A stretch of DNA of 64,000 nt from Oscillospiraceae bacterium (lineage in GTDB: Bacteria > Bacillota > Clostridia > Oscillospirales > Ruminococcaceae). How positions within the stretch are numbered: position 1 is the first letter of the stretch; each line of letters starts with the position of its first letter. The position numbers and the translations under genes were made by a program. The notes below the pieces were generated by a model. It was given only the letters and a program-made list of their open reading frames with translations, did not search any database and was not told the DNA's origin. Below are positions 1 to 8,402 of the stretch, piece by piece. Location of the stretch: contig JAJQGT010000030.1 in the NCBI GenBank assembly GCA_021201135.1, positions 62,001 through 126,000 of the forward strand, written 5' to 3'.

Positions 1-603
1 TTCGCTGTCAAGGTTCAGGTCGGGCATACTGTAGGTGAAGCGTGCCTCATAGTAGATGCCGTCGTAGTAGCTGTAGCCGTCGAGGGCGGTTTCGGAGAAG
101 TTATAATAATCGTAGTACTCCCCTTCCGTGTCGCCGTTCCATGCGCTCTGGATTGCGGATTTGAACCACGGGTGCTCGCTCGAGGTGTGATTAACTACTA
201 AATCTATAATTATTTTGATGCCGCGGGCGTGGGCTTCCGAAACTAAATTCTCGAAGTCCTCCATAGTGCCGAACTGTGAATCGACTGCATAGTAATCCGT
301 CACGTCATACTTGTGGTAGGAATAGCCCTCGGTAATCGGCATGAACCAGATTCCGGTGTAGCCGAGGTCACGGATATAATCAAGCTTCGAGGTGACGCCA
401 TTGAAGTCGCCGATTCCGTCGCCGTCCGAATCACAGAAGGAATATACGAAGATTTCGTAATAGTTCCCATAGTTGTCGTCGGGGATGTTCTCTTCGAGAA
501 GAGTAACCTCCGCCGCAGTATAGCCGCTGACGGTGTCCGAAGTACTTCCGCAAGCCGTCAATACTATCATAAACGCCAGCATTAGCGCAATAAGTCTTTT
601 CAT
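1..603 (-). CDS. Alpha-amylase family GH13 lipoprotein, N-terminal part (cut by window edge)
   Basis: Secreted, lipid-anchored glycoside hydrolase that should cut alpha-1,4 linked glucans at the cell surface. The 201 visible residues start at the ATG at 603, 10 bases after a GGAGG ribosome site. Residues 1-18 form a signal peptide ending in a lipobox (LTAC). The (beta/alpha)8 barrel follows: IFVYSFCDSDGDGIGD near the start, conserved region I DLVVNHTS at about 128-135, and MPDLN, the GH13 region V signature, near the edge. The catalytic Asp/Glu/Asp lie beyond position 1 and cannot be checked. It is the last visible gene of the maltodextrin transport operon, so it probably makes the oligosaccharides that the importer takes up. 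A palindromic repeat lies in its leader. Confidence 0.9.
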   Translation of the reverse strand, partial: MKRLIALMLAFMIVLTACGSTSDTVSGYTAAEVTLLEENIPDDNYGNYYEIFVYSFCDSDGDGIGDFNGVTSKLDYIRDLGYTGIWFMPITEGYSYHKYDVTDYYAVDSQFGTMEDFENLVSEAHARGIKIIIDLVVNHTSSEHPWFKSAIQSAWNGDTEGEYYDYYNFSETALDGYSYYDGIYYEARFTYSMPDLNLDSE

Positions 604-635
604 AAATTAACCTCCATTTCGTTGTGGCAAATCTT

Positions 636-705
636 GTAGGGGCGGATATTATCCGCCCGAAAAATTGCCGTCGAGGATGCGGGCGGATGATATCCGCCCC
701 CACAT
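636..705. repeat. Dispersed palindromic repeat, family A (copy 1)
   Basis: An imperfect inverted repeat whose arms both contain GGGCGGAT followed by ATATCCGCCC-like sequence: TGTAGGGGCGGATATTATCC on the left and the mirrored arm ending CCCCCACA on the right. A near-identical element is at 32710-32782. It sits between the zinc-ribbon gene and the amylase gene, inside the likely transcript, and could fold as RNA. No coding capacity for a transposase. Confidence 0.8.
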
Positions 706-760
706 GAAAACGGCGCAGTTACGGCAGATAGCCGCAGCTGCACCGTTGCCGCTTTAAAAA

Positions 761-1021
761 TCAGAGTTCGCCCTTTTTGTAGGTATGATACTCGAGGTCT
801 CCGGCGTCCTCGCCGAAGGAGTCGATGCGTGCCATGATGAGCCCGTATTTGTCCTTGATCTGCTCGTTCATGCGAAGAATTTTCTCCTCGCTTCCACGGA
901 AGCAACAGCGAAGGCAGTAATACTCCTCTTTCTCGGCGTCATAGAACAAATCCATGTCTATGTCGCGCTGGAAGCACTGGGGACAGCGATAGTTCAGTCT
1001 GCCTTTTGTAGCTTGAGACAT
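761..1021 (-). CDS. Small zinc-ribbon protein, function unknown
   Basis: An 86-residue soluble protein not recognised as a named family. It has two CxxC knuckles, CPQC at residues 13-16 and CLRC at 36-39, the arrangement of a zinc ribbon, followed by a charged C-terminal half (FRGSEEKILRMNEQIKDKYG) that may be helical. The start at 1021 has a good GGAGG site 9 bases upstream. The frame overlaps the end of the upstream 606-residue gene by 28 bases, so the two are probably translated from one message. It lies between that gene and the amylase gene; nothing in the sequence shows a role in starch use. Confidence 0.7.
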   Translation of the reverse strand: MSQATKGRLNYRCPQCFQRDIDMDLFYDAEKEEYYCLRCCFRGSEEKILRMNEQIKDKYGLIMARIDSFGEDAGDLEYHTYKKGEL

Positions 1022-2814
1022 GTTCTCATACCTCCATTCTTAAGCTTCTTCTTTAGCGAGATGCGATACGAAGGCGAGAAGGCGTGCCCCTCCTCGAACT
1101 CTCCGAAATCGTTGTCGCCGGTCATCTCGACGATGGTCTCAACGTCGGGGATAACCACTCTTACGGAAGTTGCGTCCTTGACGTCGACGATTCTGCACTT
1201 ATAATTGAAGTCGACCGTCTCGGTTTCCTGCTCGCTCTCGCAGATGAGCTTGATTTTCGTCATATCCGACTGATATTCGGTTGTGCCGAATGCGCCGGTG
1301 AAGTACTCATCGAACAGCACTTCGTGGTCGCCGATATCGTTAAGGATATTTCTCTCGATGATAATCTCGCCTGTTCCACGCTTGAAGATGAACCTCGACT
1401 GAAGCTCCATCGTGAAATCGGAGAACTTGATTTCAACGGGAGTGGTCGTGATGACGGTGTCGTCGCCGTCTTTGGACCAAGTCGCCTTGCATCTGACCAA
1501 AGCCAAATCAATCTCTTCACTACCGCAGGAGACCTTCAAGGACTTGACCGTTCCGGCGCCTGCATAATGGGTGAAGTAGCCGGCACGGTAGTTAGCCTGA
1601 ATCAGATACGGATACGAAGCATCATAGACGTGGTCTGTTCCGATGCCGCACTTCCAGTCAAGCTGGGCAACATAGGGTCTCAGGTCTATCATAGCTCCGC
1701 CCTGATTGAAGTCGAGGCAGGCTCTCATATACGGGTCGCAATACCAGAAGTACTGCTTCTGCGAACCGTAGAGAATATCCTTCCAGAGTGCGACCTCCGG
1801 CTCGTCGTAGCTCTTCACGGAGCGGTAGTAGTCAGCGAATTCGCTCATGGTCATGTCGTCGCACTTGCCCTCTTTTTTGAGCTTGCCATAGTATGCCATG
1901 CCGTCCTCATAGGACTTCTTCAGGAGCTCATAAGGTGCTTCCCATCTTCCGGCTTTGTTGAGCCATCCGGGTCCGACGAAGACCATGTTATAAGCGAGAC
2001 CGTTATTGTACTTTCCGAGATGTCTGTACTGATCGACGAGATTGAAGAAGTACGGAAGCTCGTTGTCCTTGTAGACAAGACCTCTTAAGACGTTCTGCGG
2101 GTGGGTTCCGAAATTGGAGCCGTTGCCGTCGAAGCAGGCAATCAGGTCTCTTGAGAGGTGCGGGATTGCAACGATTCCGCTGTCGTCGGCTTCGTTCATT
2201 GCGGGGCAATGGGTGTTGTGCTTCGAGGGAATCCACGGCGCCCACGGTCCGCCATCCATGAAGGTGTACCAGCTGTTGTTGCAGGTATGATAGGCTTTCG
2301 GTCCCTCTTCCCAGCAGGTTGCGACGGCGCATGTGACGCTCGGGTACTTCTCCTTGATGTAGTTGATGCAGAAGGCATCAAGGTAATACGATCCGGTCGA
2401 CTTCGGATAGAAGCCGAACTTCTCATAGAAGAGTCCGAAGCAGTCGTCGATAATCGCCATCTTGTCCTCTTCCGAGAACATCCAGATGCAGAAGTCCTTG
2501 GTCTTGTACTTTTCCTTGAACTGCTTGCAGGGGAGTCCCAAGAGGCTCAATGAGATTTCGTCGCCGTAGACCTCGTGGTCGTGCTTCGCCATGTCGACGA
2601 TGATATCGTTGAAGAGCGAGGCATAGGTTATCTGAATTGTGGTTTTCAAGCCGTTTGCGTGTGCGGTAGCCTGCTGAAAGACGAATATATCAAGAGATTC
2701 GTCGTGCAGGTCGTCCGCACCGACATTTTCTTTCTTTCCCCTGCCCGTAACTTTCTCCGCATATTCGGGAGAAAGCTCGGGGCGGTGGATTACATTTACT
2801 ATGAACTTATCCAT
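994..2814 (-). CDS. Large conserved-looking protein of unknown function in the starch operon
   Basis: A 606-residue protein without signal peptide or membrane segments, so presumably cytoplasmic. I do not recognise the family. The first third begins with IVNVIHRPELSPEY and has the feel of a (beta/alpha) barrel of the deacetylase/GH57 kind (an early HR motif, then Asp/His/Trp-rich loops such as MDGGPWAPWIPSKHNTHCP near residue 205), and the last third is beta-rich (residues about 430-600), as in the accessory domains of glycoside hydrolases. It follows the ABC ATPase gene by 18 bases and is therefore part of the transporter operon. A role in processing imported glucans is an inference from position only. 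Confidence 0.6.
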   Translation of the reverse strand: MDKFIVNVIHRPELSPEYAEKVTGRGKKENVGADDLHDESLDIFVFQQATAHANGLKTTIQITYASLFNDIIVDMAKHDHEVYGDEISLSLLGLPCKQFKEKYKTKDFCIWMFSEEDKMAIIDDCFGLFYEKFGFYPKSTGSYYLDAFCINYIKEKYPSVTCAVATCWEEGPKAYHTCNNSWYTFMDGGPWAPWIPSKHNTHCPAMNEADDSGIVAIPHLSRDLIACFDGNGSNFGTHPQNVLRGLVYKDNELPYFFNLVDQYRHLGKYNNGLAYNMVFVGPGWLNKAGRWEAPYELLKKSYEDGMAYYGKLKKEGKCDDMTMSEFADYYRSVKSYDEPEVALWKDILYGSQKQYFWYCDPYMRACLDFNQGGAMIDLRPYVAQLDWKCGIGTDHVYDASYPYLIQANYRAGYFTHYAGAGTVKSLKVSCGSEEIDLALVRCKATWSKDGDDTVITTTPVEIKFSDFTMELQSRFIFKRGTGEIIIERNILNDIGDHEVLFDEYFTGAFGTTEYQSDMTKIKLICESEQETETVDFNYKCRIVDVKDATSVRVVIPDVETIVEMTGDNDFGEFEEGHAFSPSYRISLKKKLKNGGMRTCLKLQKAD

Positions 2815-2832
2815 CAGTTACGCTCCTGAGAG

Positions 2833-3960
2833 TCAGTCTGTCAAAAGATTTCTTTCGGTCTCGGGGTCGAAGAGGTGCATTGCCTCGCCGCCGAAGGTGA
2901 TGTTAATCTCGTGTCCTGCGGTGAGAGACGCACGCTGATCGTGGTCGAGTTTGAGTGTCGGGATTCTTACGATGCACTCACTTCCGTACGGGCAGGTGGT
3001 GTGGAGATGGAACTCCGAACCCATCATCTCGTTGACGAGAATCTTTGCTGTGAAGGAATCGTTTGCTCCTTCGGTGCCCTGAGTGATATGCTCGGGTCTT
3101 ACGCCGAGGATAACCTTCTGCGAGCCGACACCCTTTTCACGGAGCCCAGCCGCCTTCTTGTCGCTGACCTTCATCTTGGTGCCGAACGGTGTAACGTAGT
3201 AGTCGTTGCCGTCCTTGACAAGCTCGGTATTATAGAAGTTCATCTGGGGCGCTCCGATGAAGCCCGCAACGAAGAGATTGACAGGCATGTCGAATACCTC
3301 TTCCGGAGTTCCGACCTGCTGAATGAAGCCATCCTTCATGATGACGATTCTATCGCCCAAGGTCATAGCCTCGGTCTGGTCATGGGTTACATAGATAAAT
3401 GTAGAGTTGATTCTCTGACGAAGAAGGATAATCTCGGCTCTCATCTGGTTACGGAGCTTTGCATCGAGGTTGGACAAAGGCTCATCCATCAGGAGGACCT
3501 TTGCGTCTCTTACCATAGCTCTACCGATTGCGACTCTCTGGCGCTGACCGCCGGAAAGAGCTCTCGGCTTTCTCATGAGATAGTCGGTGATGCCGAGGAT
3601 TTCCGCAACCTCGGTGACTTTGTTATAAACGGTGTCGTTATCGACCTTCTTTAATCTCAACGGGAATGCGATATTCTCGAAGACCGAAAGATGCGGATAA
3701 AGAGCATAGTTCTGGAAGACCATTGCTATGTCTCTGTCACGAGGCTCCAAGTCGTTGACGACTACGCCGTCAATCGCAATTTCACCCTCGGAGATATCCT
3801 CAAGACCCGCTATCATTCGAAGTGTAGTTGACTTTCCGCAACCGGAAGGTCCTACGAAAACAACAAATTCCTTGTCAGCGATGTCAAGATTGAAATCCTG
3901 AACCGCGACGACGTTTTTATCATATACTTTTTTAACGTTTGTAAGTTTGACTGTTGCCAT
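2833..3960 (-). CDS. Sugar ABC transporter ATP-binding protein, MsmX/UgpC/MalK type
   Basis: Energises import of oligosaccharides by the two permeases encoded just upstream. The 375 residues match the usual length of the family. Walker A GPSGCGKST is at 37-45, the Q-loop FQNYALYPH near 85, the signature LSGGQRQRV near 135, Walker B VLLMDEPLSNLD near 155 and the switch His in THDQ near 190. The C-terminal 130 residues form the regulatory OB-type (TOBE) domain typical of sugar transporters. It is transcribed after the permease genes with a 15-base gap. Such ATPases often serve several importers; that cannot be judged here. Confidence 0.95.
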   Translation of the reverse strand: MATVKLTNVKKVYDKNVVAVQDFNLDIADKEFVVFVGPSGCGKSTTLRMIAGLEDISEGEIAIDGVVVNDLEPRDRDIAMVFQNYALYPHLSVFENIAFPLRLKKVDNDTVYNKVTEVAEILGITDYLMRKPRALSGGQRQRVAIGRAMVRDAKVLLMDEPLSNLDAKLRNQMRAEIILLRQRINSTFIYVTHDQTEAMTLGDRIVIMKDGFIQQVGTPEEVFDMPVNLFVAGFIGAPQMNFYNTELVKDGNDYYVTPFGTKMKVSDKKAAGLREKGVGSQKVILGVRPEHITQGTEGANDSFTAKILVNEMMGSEFHLHTTCPYGSECIVRIPTLKLDHDQRASLTAGHEINITFGGEAMHLFDPETERNLLTD

Positions 3961-3975
3961 ATTTCTTCCCTCCTG

Positions 3976-4833
3976 TTATCCTTTGACTGCGCCACCGGTG
4001 ACGCCTTCAACATAGTATTTCTGTAGGCACATAAACAGAATTGTGATGGGTATCGCTATGCAAACGCCTCCGGCGCAGAACAGCGTATAGTTAGAGTTAA
4101 TCATGTCTTTTGTGAGCCACGAATAAAGTCCGACCGCTACGTTATAGCCGCTCGACGTGCCGAACGCGATATACGAAGCGAAGATGTAGTCAGCCCAGGG
4201 TGCCATGAAGGCGGTTAAGACTGTGTATATAACAATCGGCTTTGAAAGCGGAAGGACGACCTTGCGCATAACCTGGAACCTCGTAGCACCGTCGACTCTT
4301 GCCGCCTCATCGAGGCTCTTCGGAATCGTGTCAAGGAAGCCCTTGAAGACGTAGTAGCCCATACCTGAGGAAGCGAAGTAAACGAGGATAAGCCCGGGAA
4401 CTGCGCCACTCTGAGTAAGACCCATGCCTTTCAGAACGTAGTAAAGGATAATCATCGTCAGGAAGCCCGGGAACATTCCGAGGACGAGCATTGCGTTCAT
4501 AAGGAACTTTCTGCCCTTGAAGCGGAGTCTCGAAAGAGCGTAGGACATCATCATGACCATCATTGTCTGCAAAACAGCGTTGAAGCAGGCGATGATGAGG
4601 GTATTCTTATACCACTGAAGGAAGGATGTTTCTGTGAACAGATTGACGTAATTGTCGAAGCCCCACTGCTGAGGGATGACATATCCTACCTGCCATGTGT
4701 TTTCACAGCGGAAGGACTGCAAAAGTATGAATACGAAGGGTATCAACCAGACAATCGACATAACAATCAAGATTATGTAGATGGCGGTGTTGCCCATTAT
4801 TCGGTTTCTGCGAATACTTGATGTCTTTTTCAT
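3976..4833 (-). CDS. Maltodextrin-type ABC transporter permease, MalG-like
   Basis: Inner of the two membrane permeases of the oligosaccharide importer. The 285-residue protein has about six membrane helices and, near residue 195, the EAA loop DEAARVDGATRFQVMRKVVLPLSKP that docks on the ATPase. Its start codon overlaps the stop codon of the MalF-like gene by one base (TAATG), which indicates translational coupling. Next downstream comes the ATPase gene. Confidence 0.93.
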   Translation of the reverse strand: MKKTSSIRRNRIMGNTAIYIILIVMSIVWLIPFVFILLQSFRCENTWQVGYVIPQQWGFDNYVNLFTETSFLQWYKNTLIIACFNAVLQTMMVMMMSYALSRLRFKGRKFLMNAMLVLGMFPGFLTMIILYYVLKGMGLTQSGAVPGLILVYFASSGMGYYVFKGFLDTIPKSLDEAARVDGATRFQVMRKVVLPLSKPIVIYTVLTAFMAPWADYIFASYIAFGTSSGYNVAVGLYSWLTKDMINSNYTLFCAGGVCIAIPITILFMCLQKYYVEGVTGGAVKG

Positions 4834-6368
4834 TACTGGAAGTCCTCCTCGTTCTTCATAGACGGCAAGACGTTGTATACAACAAGCGAAATTACCGCCA
4901 CGACTACGAATACCATAATACCGATGACTGCCGCTGTCTTGTAGTCGTTGTTAGTTACGGTCAGTCGATAGAGCCACGTTATCAGAAGGTCGGTCTTGCC
5001 TGCGCTGTCTGAAAGCGTGTAGGGAGCGCCACCTGTCAGGAGATAGATAACGTTGAAGTTGTTCATGTTGCTTGTAAAGCTCGTCAGCAGATACGGACCG
5101 GTTACGAAGAACATGTAAGGGAGCGTTATCTTGAAGTACTGCTGGACGGGGTTTGCACCGTCGATTCTTGCAGACTCATAGAGGTCGGACGGGATATTCA
5201 TAAGAACACCTGTCGTAATAAGCATCAGGTACGGAACACCGACCCAGATGTTTATGATGATTACCATCACTCGAGCCATCGTCGGGTCTGTCCAGAACGG
5301 GATTGCCGTCGAGACAATGCCATTGTTGATAAGGAATCTGTTGACAAGTCCTTCATCGGAGAACATCTTCGAAACATAGAGAAGCGAGATAAACTGAGGA
5401 ATTGCGATTGTGAGTACCAGAATTCCTCTCCAGAGCTTCTTAAGCTTGATGCCCTTCTTATTGATCATCATTGCGACGAGCATTCCCAAGAAGTAGTTAG
5501 TGAAGGTTGCGAAGAACGCCCAGATGAGTGTCCACGAGAGGAGCTCGCCGAAGGTTGCCGAGAAGGTGGAGGTGCCGTTGCCCCATGTGAAGAGCTGGTT
5601 GAAATTAGTCCATCCTACCCACTCAAACATATTCACAGGTGGAGTGTGGTTAAAGTCGTAATTGGTGAAGGCTATCATAATCATGAGGATAATCGGGATT
5701 ACCGTGAAGATTACGATACCCAAAACGGGAAGCGCCAGAACAGTCTTGTAGAACTGGTCGTCGACCAAGGACTTTAAGTCGTCCTTGCCGGACTTGAGCT
5801 TCTTGCCCTTGGCGAGTATTGCCTGAGCATCCCTGTTCTGTTTTACATTAAGTCTCCAAGTATAGATGAAGCAGAGAATGAAGACGATGGAGAGAACTCC
5901 ATAAATCAGAATCTGCAAAGTATTGTCGCCGTAAACGGTGGTTTCAACCTCCATGTCGATGCCGGCAACGGTGGTCGTAACCATCTGTGTTGTAGTTGGG
6001 GTAAGATTTCTGAGCGAAAGCTTAACTATCCATGCTCCGCCCCAGAGAGCCATGTAAACTATAAACACGATCTCGAACAAGAGGAATAGTATTCCTCTCA
6101 TTACCTGTCCCCTCGCTATCGAGCCGAAGCCCATAACGACAAATGAAATCCTTGTTTTCCAGTCGCCGTTTTTGAAGGTCAGGAAAATATCCTGAAACTC
6201 ATGGGCGACGGCAAGCCCGAAGTTTTTGAACGCTCTGCCTATCGCGCAGATAAGGTGCCAAAGCTTATTCGGAATGTCAACAATAAAGTTCCAAATGGAA
6301 AAGAGCAGTCTCATCGGTTTGCTATAATGCAGATATTTCAGTTCTTTTGCGGTTATTTTGTCAGCCAT
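4833..6368 (-). CDS. Maltodextrin-type ABC transporter permease, MalF-like with extended N-terminus
   Basis: Second membrane permease of the importer, 511 residues. The core permease starts near residue 210 and carries the EAA loop ESARIDGANPVQQYFKITLPYM near 405. Ahead of it lies an unusually long N-terminal extension of about 200 residues with three further hydrophobic stretches and an amphipathic start, longer than in typical Bacillota MalF proteins. The start at 6368 has an AGGAGG site. It is preceded by a strong terminator (6457-6494) that separates it from the binding-protein gene, so its level is expected to be lower than that of the binding protein. Confidence 0.92.
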   Translation of the reverse strand: MADKITAKELKYLHYSKPMRLLFSIWNFIVDIPNKLWHLICAIGRAFKNFGLAVAHEFQDIFLTFKNGDWKTRISFVVMGFGSIARGQVMRGILFLLFEIVFIVYMALWGGAWIVKLSLRNLTPTTTQMVTTTVAGIDMEVETTVYGDNTLQILIYGVLSIVFILCFIYTWRLNVKQNRDAQAILAKGKKLKSGKDDLKSLVDDQFYKTVLALPVLGIVIFTVIPIILMIMIAFTNYDFNHTPPVNMFEWVGWTNFNQLFTWGNGTSTFSATFGELLSWTLIWAFFATFTNYFLGMLVAMMINKKGIKLKKLWRGILVLTIAIPQFISLLYVSKMFSDEGLVNRFLINNGIVSTAIPFWTDPTMARVMVIIINIWVGVPYLMLITTGVLMNIPSDLYESARIDGANPVQQYFKITLPYMFFVTGPYLLTSFTSNMNNFNVIYLLTGGAPYTLSDSAGKTDLLITWLYRLTVTNNDYKTAAVIGIMVFVVVAVISLVVYNVLPSMKNEEDFQ

Positions 6369-6456
6369 TTCTATCCTCCTATAGATATTACCCTTACATC
6401 AGGCGGGCTGCCCTTTTCCATACGGAAATTCCCCGTTCGGAAGTCCCCTCGGAATT

Positions 6457-6494
6457 AAAAAACAAAAGGAGGTCGGGGACAACCCCAACCCCCT
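6457..6494 (-). terminator. Intrinsic terminator between binding-protein and permease genes
   Basis: On the minus strand a 12-pair stem (6483-6494 with 6467-6478, two G-U pairs) is followed by TTTTGTTTTTT. No clear promoter is seen between it and the MalF-like gene, so partial read-through is the likely way the permeases are made. Confidence 0.8.
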
Positions 6495-6533
6495 TCGGTT
6501 GATGTTAAGTTAGGTTTTCAGTTATCCTGAAAA

Positions 6534-8192
6534 TCAGTTAGCTACAACGGTGATAGCGGGAGCATCGCCGGTAGTGTCGAGGGTTACATGGTAAGAACCG
6601 GGATCAACAACGATATTGTTGTCTCCGCCCTCAGTTCCTACAGAACCTTCGGTGAGGTGAGTGTAGCCGATACCGGAAGCATCGTAATCGCCTGCATCCC
6701 AAGCACCGTACATAACAACTCTGAATCCGGACTCGCCGGTAACGGTGATGTCATATTCCCAGATACCAACGTAAGGATCGTCGGACTCAACCTGGTTCTC
6801 GGTGAGGACATATTCGCCGTTCTCGCCGCCTGTGCAGCTCCAGCTTACATCCATGTCACCAACGATAACCCAGCCGGTGGTGGAAGCACTCGAGAGAATG
6901 CTCTCAATACCTGCGGTGTAGGTGTCGAGGATAGCCTGAAGGTCGGAATCAGCGGGAGAAGTGGTGCCAAGAGCCTGAACGGAAGCACCGACAGCCTTGG
7001 AGGTATCCCACCAAGCGTTAGGATACTGACCCTGAGGAGTTGCATATTCGCTCTGAGCAGCGAGAGCAGCAAGAGCGATGTTCTCCTGAACGGCTTCACT
7101 TGCCTGAACGGTTACGTTAGAGGGACCCCAAGCGAGGGTGTCGAATCTTTCCTGCTGGCATTCTTCGCTAGCGAGGTAAGCAGCTACTGACTGGCAGTAA
7201 GCAGCCTTGGTAGCGTCGGTCTGAGGCTTTACACCAAGAAGCTTGTTGCCTGAGTAAGAACCGAGGTGATAGGTTTCGCCGTCAACGGTGAAGCTCCAGA
7301 GGTCGGTGCAACCGAGGTTGTCGCCCAAAGCTTCAGAAGCGGTGGTGTAATCCCAAGTACCGGTAACTACTACTGCGGCATCACTTGAGAAGGAAGCGGC
7401 AGAAGAAGAGTTTACGAATACTGAGCTGTTGACGAGTTCAGCCATACCCTTGACAGCTGCAATGCCTGCTTCGGAATTGAAGGTGTCGGTGTAGCCGGTG
7501 AAGGTTCCGTCGTCATCGGTTGACCAGTCGGATACGCAACCGGTTGCGAAGAAGTAGGCTGCTGCATACCAACCGGAGTCAGTGAGCTCAAAAGCGATGG
7601 TCTTACCTGCGGCAGAAACAGCCTCGATAAGAGCGGTCTGGTCTTCGAGAACGGACTCGTCGGTGATAACGCTCTTGTCGTAGTATACGAAGTAGCCGTT
7701 ATCGGAAGTGAGCGGGAAAGCATAGATAGTGCCACTTACAGTTGCGGCGGCTACAGAGCCTGCGTCGTTCTCGGAAGTGATGGTGTCAGCCAAAGAGCTT
7801 GAAACAGCGGTAAGAGCGCCTGCCTGAGTAAGTCTTGCGAGCTGATCCTGAGCGAAGAAGAAGATATCTGCGCCGGCGGTAACGTCGGTGATCATGTTGG
7901 TAGCGGCTTCGCCTTCACCAACTGCTTCTACGGTGAACTGAATGGAAGTGCCGTTAGCTTCGTTATAAGCCGCGAGCTGAGAAGTTGTCAGATCAACTGC
8001 TGCCTCGGGGCACCAAACGGTGATGGAGATCGAGCTGGTATCGACATCGGAATTGTCGGTGTTTGCAGAATTGTCGCTGTTGCTGTTGTTGCTACTTGAA
8101 TCGTCGGTTGAGCTGTCGCCGCAAGCAACGAGGGTAAGAAGCATCATGACAGAAAGAAGTACAGCGAGAATTCTGCGCCAATTTGTTTTCAT
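6534..8192 (-). CDS. Oligosaccharide-binding lipoprotein, MalE-like, with C-terminal starch-binding-like module
   Basis: Extracellular solute-binding lipoprotein of the importer, 552 residues. A signal peptide with lipobox LVAC (Cys24) is followed by a Ser/Asn/Asp-rich linker (about 27-53) and a family 1 binding domain (about 54-455). Unusually, about 85 extra residues follow (VGIWEYDITVTGESGFRVVMYG near 475, then DPGSYHVTL near the end), a beta-sandwich pattern like the starch-binding domains of SusE/SusF and some amylases. The neighbouring amylase and permeases point to maltodextrins as substrate. It is the first gene after a strong promoter with a likely operator, and a terminator follows it. 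Confidence 0.9.
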   Translation of the reverse strand: MKTNWRRILAVLLSVMMLLTLVACGDSSTDDSSSNNSNSDNSANTDNSDVDTSSISITVWCPEAAVDLTTSQLAAYNEANGTSIQFTVEAVGEGEAATNMITDVTAGADIFFFAQDQLARLTQAGALTAVSSSLADTITSENDAGSVAAATVSGTIYAFPLTSDNGYFVYYDKSVITDESVLEDQTALIEAVSAAGKTIAFELTDSGWYAAAYFFATGCVSDWSTDDDGTFTGYTDTFNSEAGIAAVKGMAELVNSSVFVNSSSAASFSSDAAVVVTGTWDYTTASEALGDNLGCTDLWSFTVDGETYHLGSYSGNKLLGVKPQTDATKAAYCQSVAAYLASEECQQERFDTLAWGPSNVTVQASEAVQENIALAALAAQSEYATPQGQYPNAWWDTSKAVGASVQALGTTSPADSDLQAILDTYTAGIESILSSASTTGWVIVGDMDVSWSCTGGENGEYVLTENQVESDDPYVGIWEYDITVTGESGFRVVMYGAWDAGDYDASGIGYTHLTEGSVGTEGGDNNIVVDPGSYHVTLDTTGDAPAITVVAN

Positions 8193-8247
8193 GGTAGTTT
8201 CCTCCTTGGAAAGAGTATTTTGATTTTATGCCCCACAGTCGCAAGTG

Positions 8248-8321
8248 TTGTGCAAATTTTAAGCGGGGCACTTATGTACTTTGCACAAACCTATTTTATA
8301 CCTTTTGTACGAAAATGTCAA
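8248..8321 (-). promoter_or_regulatory. Promoter of the maltodextrin importer operon with inverted-repeat operator
   Basis: Read on the minus strand: -35 TTGACA (8316-8321), 17-base spacer, -10 TAAAAT (8293-8298). Directly over and below the expected start site lie two inverted copies of TTTGCACAA (8280-8288 and, as TTGTGCAAA, 8248-8256), 32 bases apart centre to centre, about three helical turns. This is the layout of a repressor operator, perhaps for a LacI-type protein, but no regulator gene is in the window. Confidence 0.7.
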
Positions 8322-8402
8322 CACAAAATACGAAATTTTATTGAGAATTTTTACAAATCCCACATGTTAATCGCACAAATCGGCTTGGGAAGCGGGTTTG
8401 CG

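Noticed and set aside
1084-2088. Long plus-strand reading frame opposite the 606-residue gene
   Set aside because: Mirror frame of a well-supported gene with a clear ribosome site; no ribosome site or family features of its own. The same holds for long frames opposite argS (42450-43424), ilvC, ilvB and the MalE-like gene.
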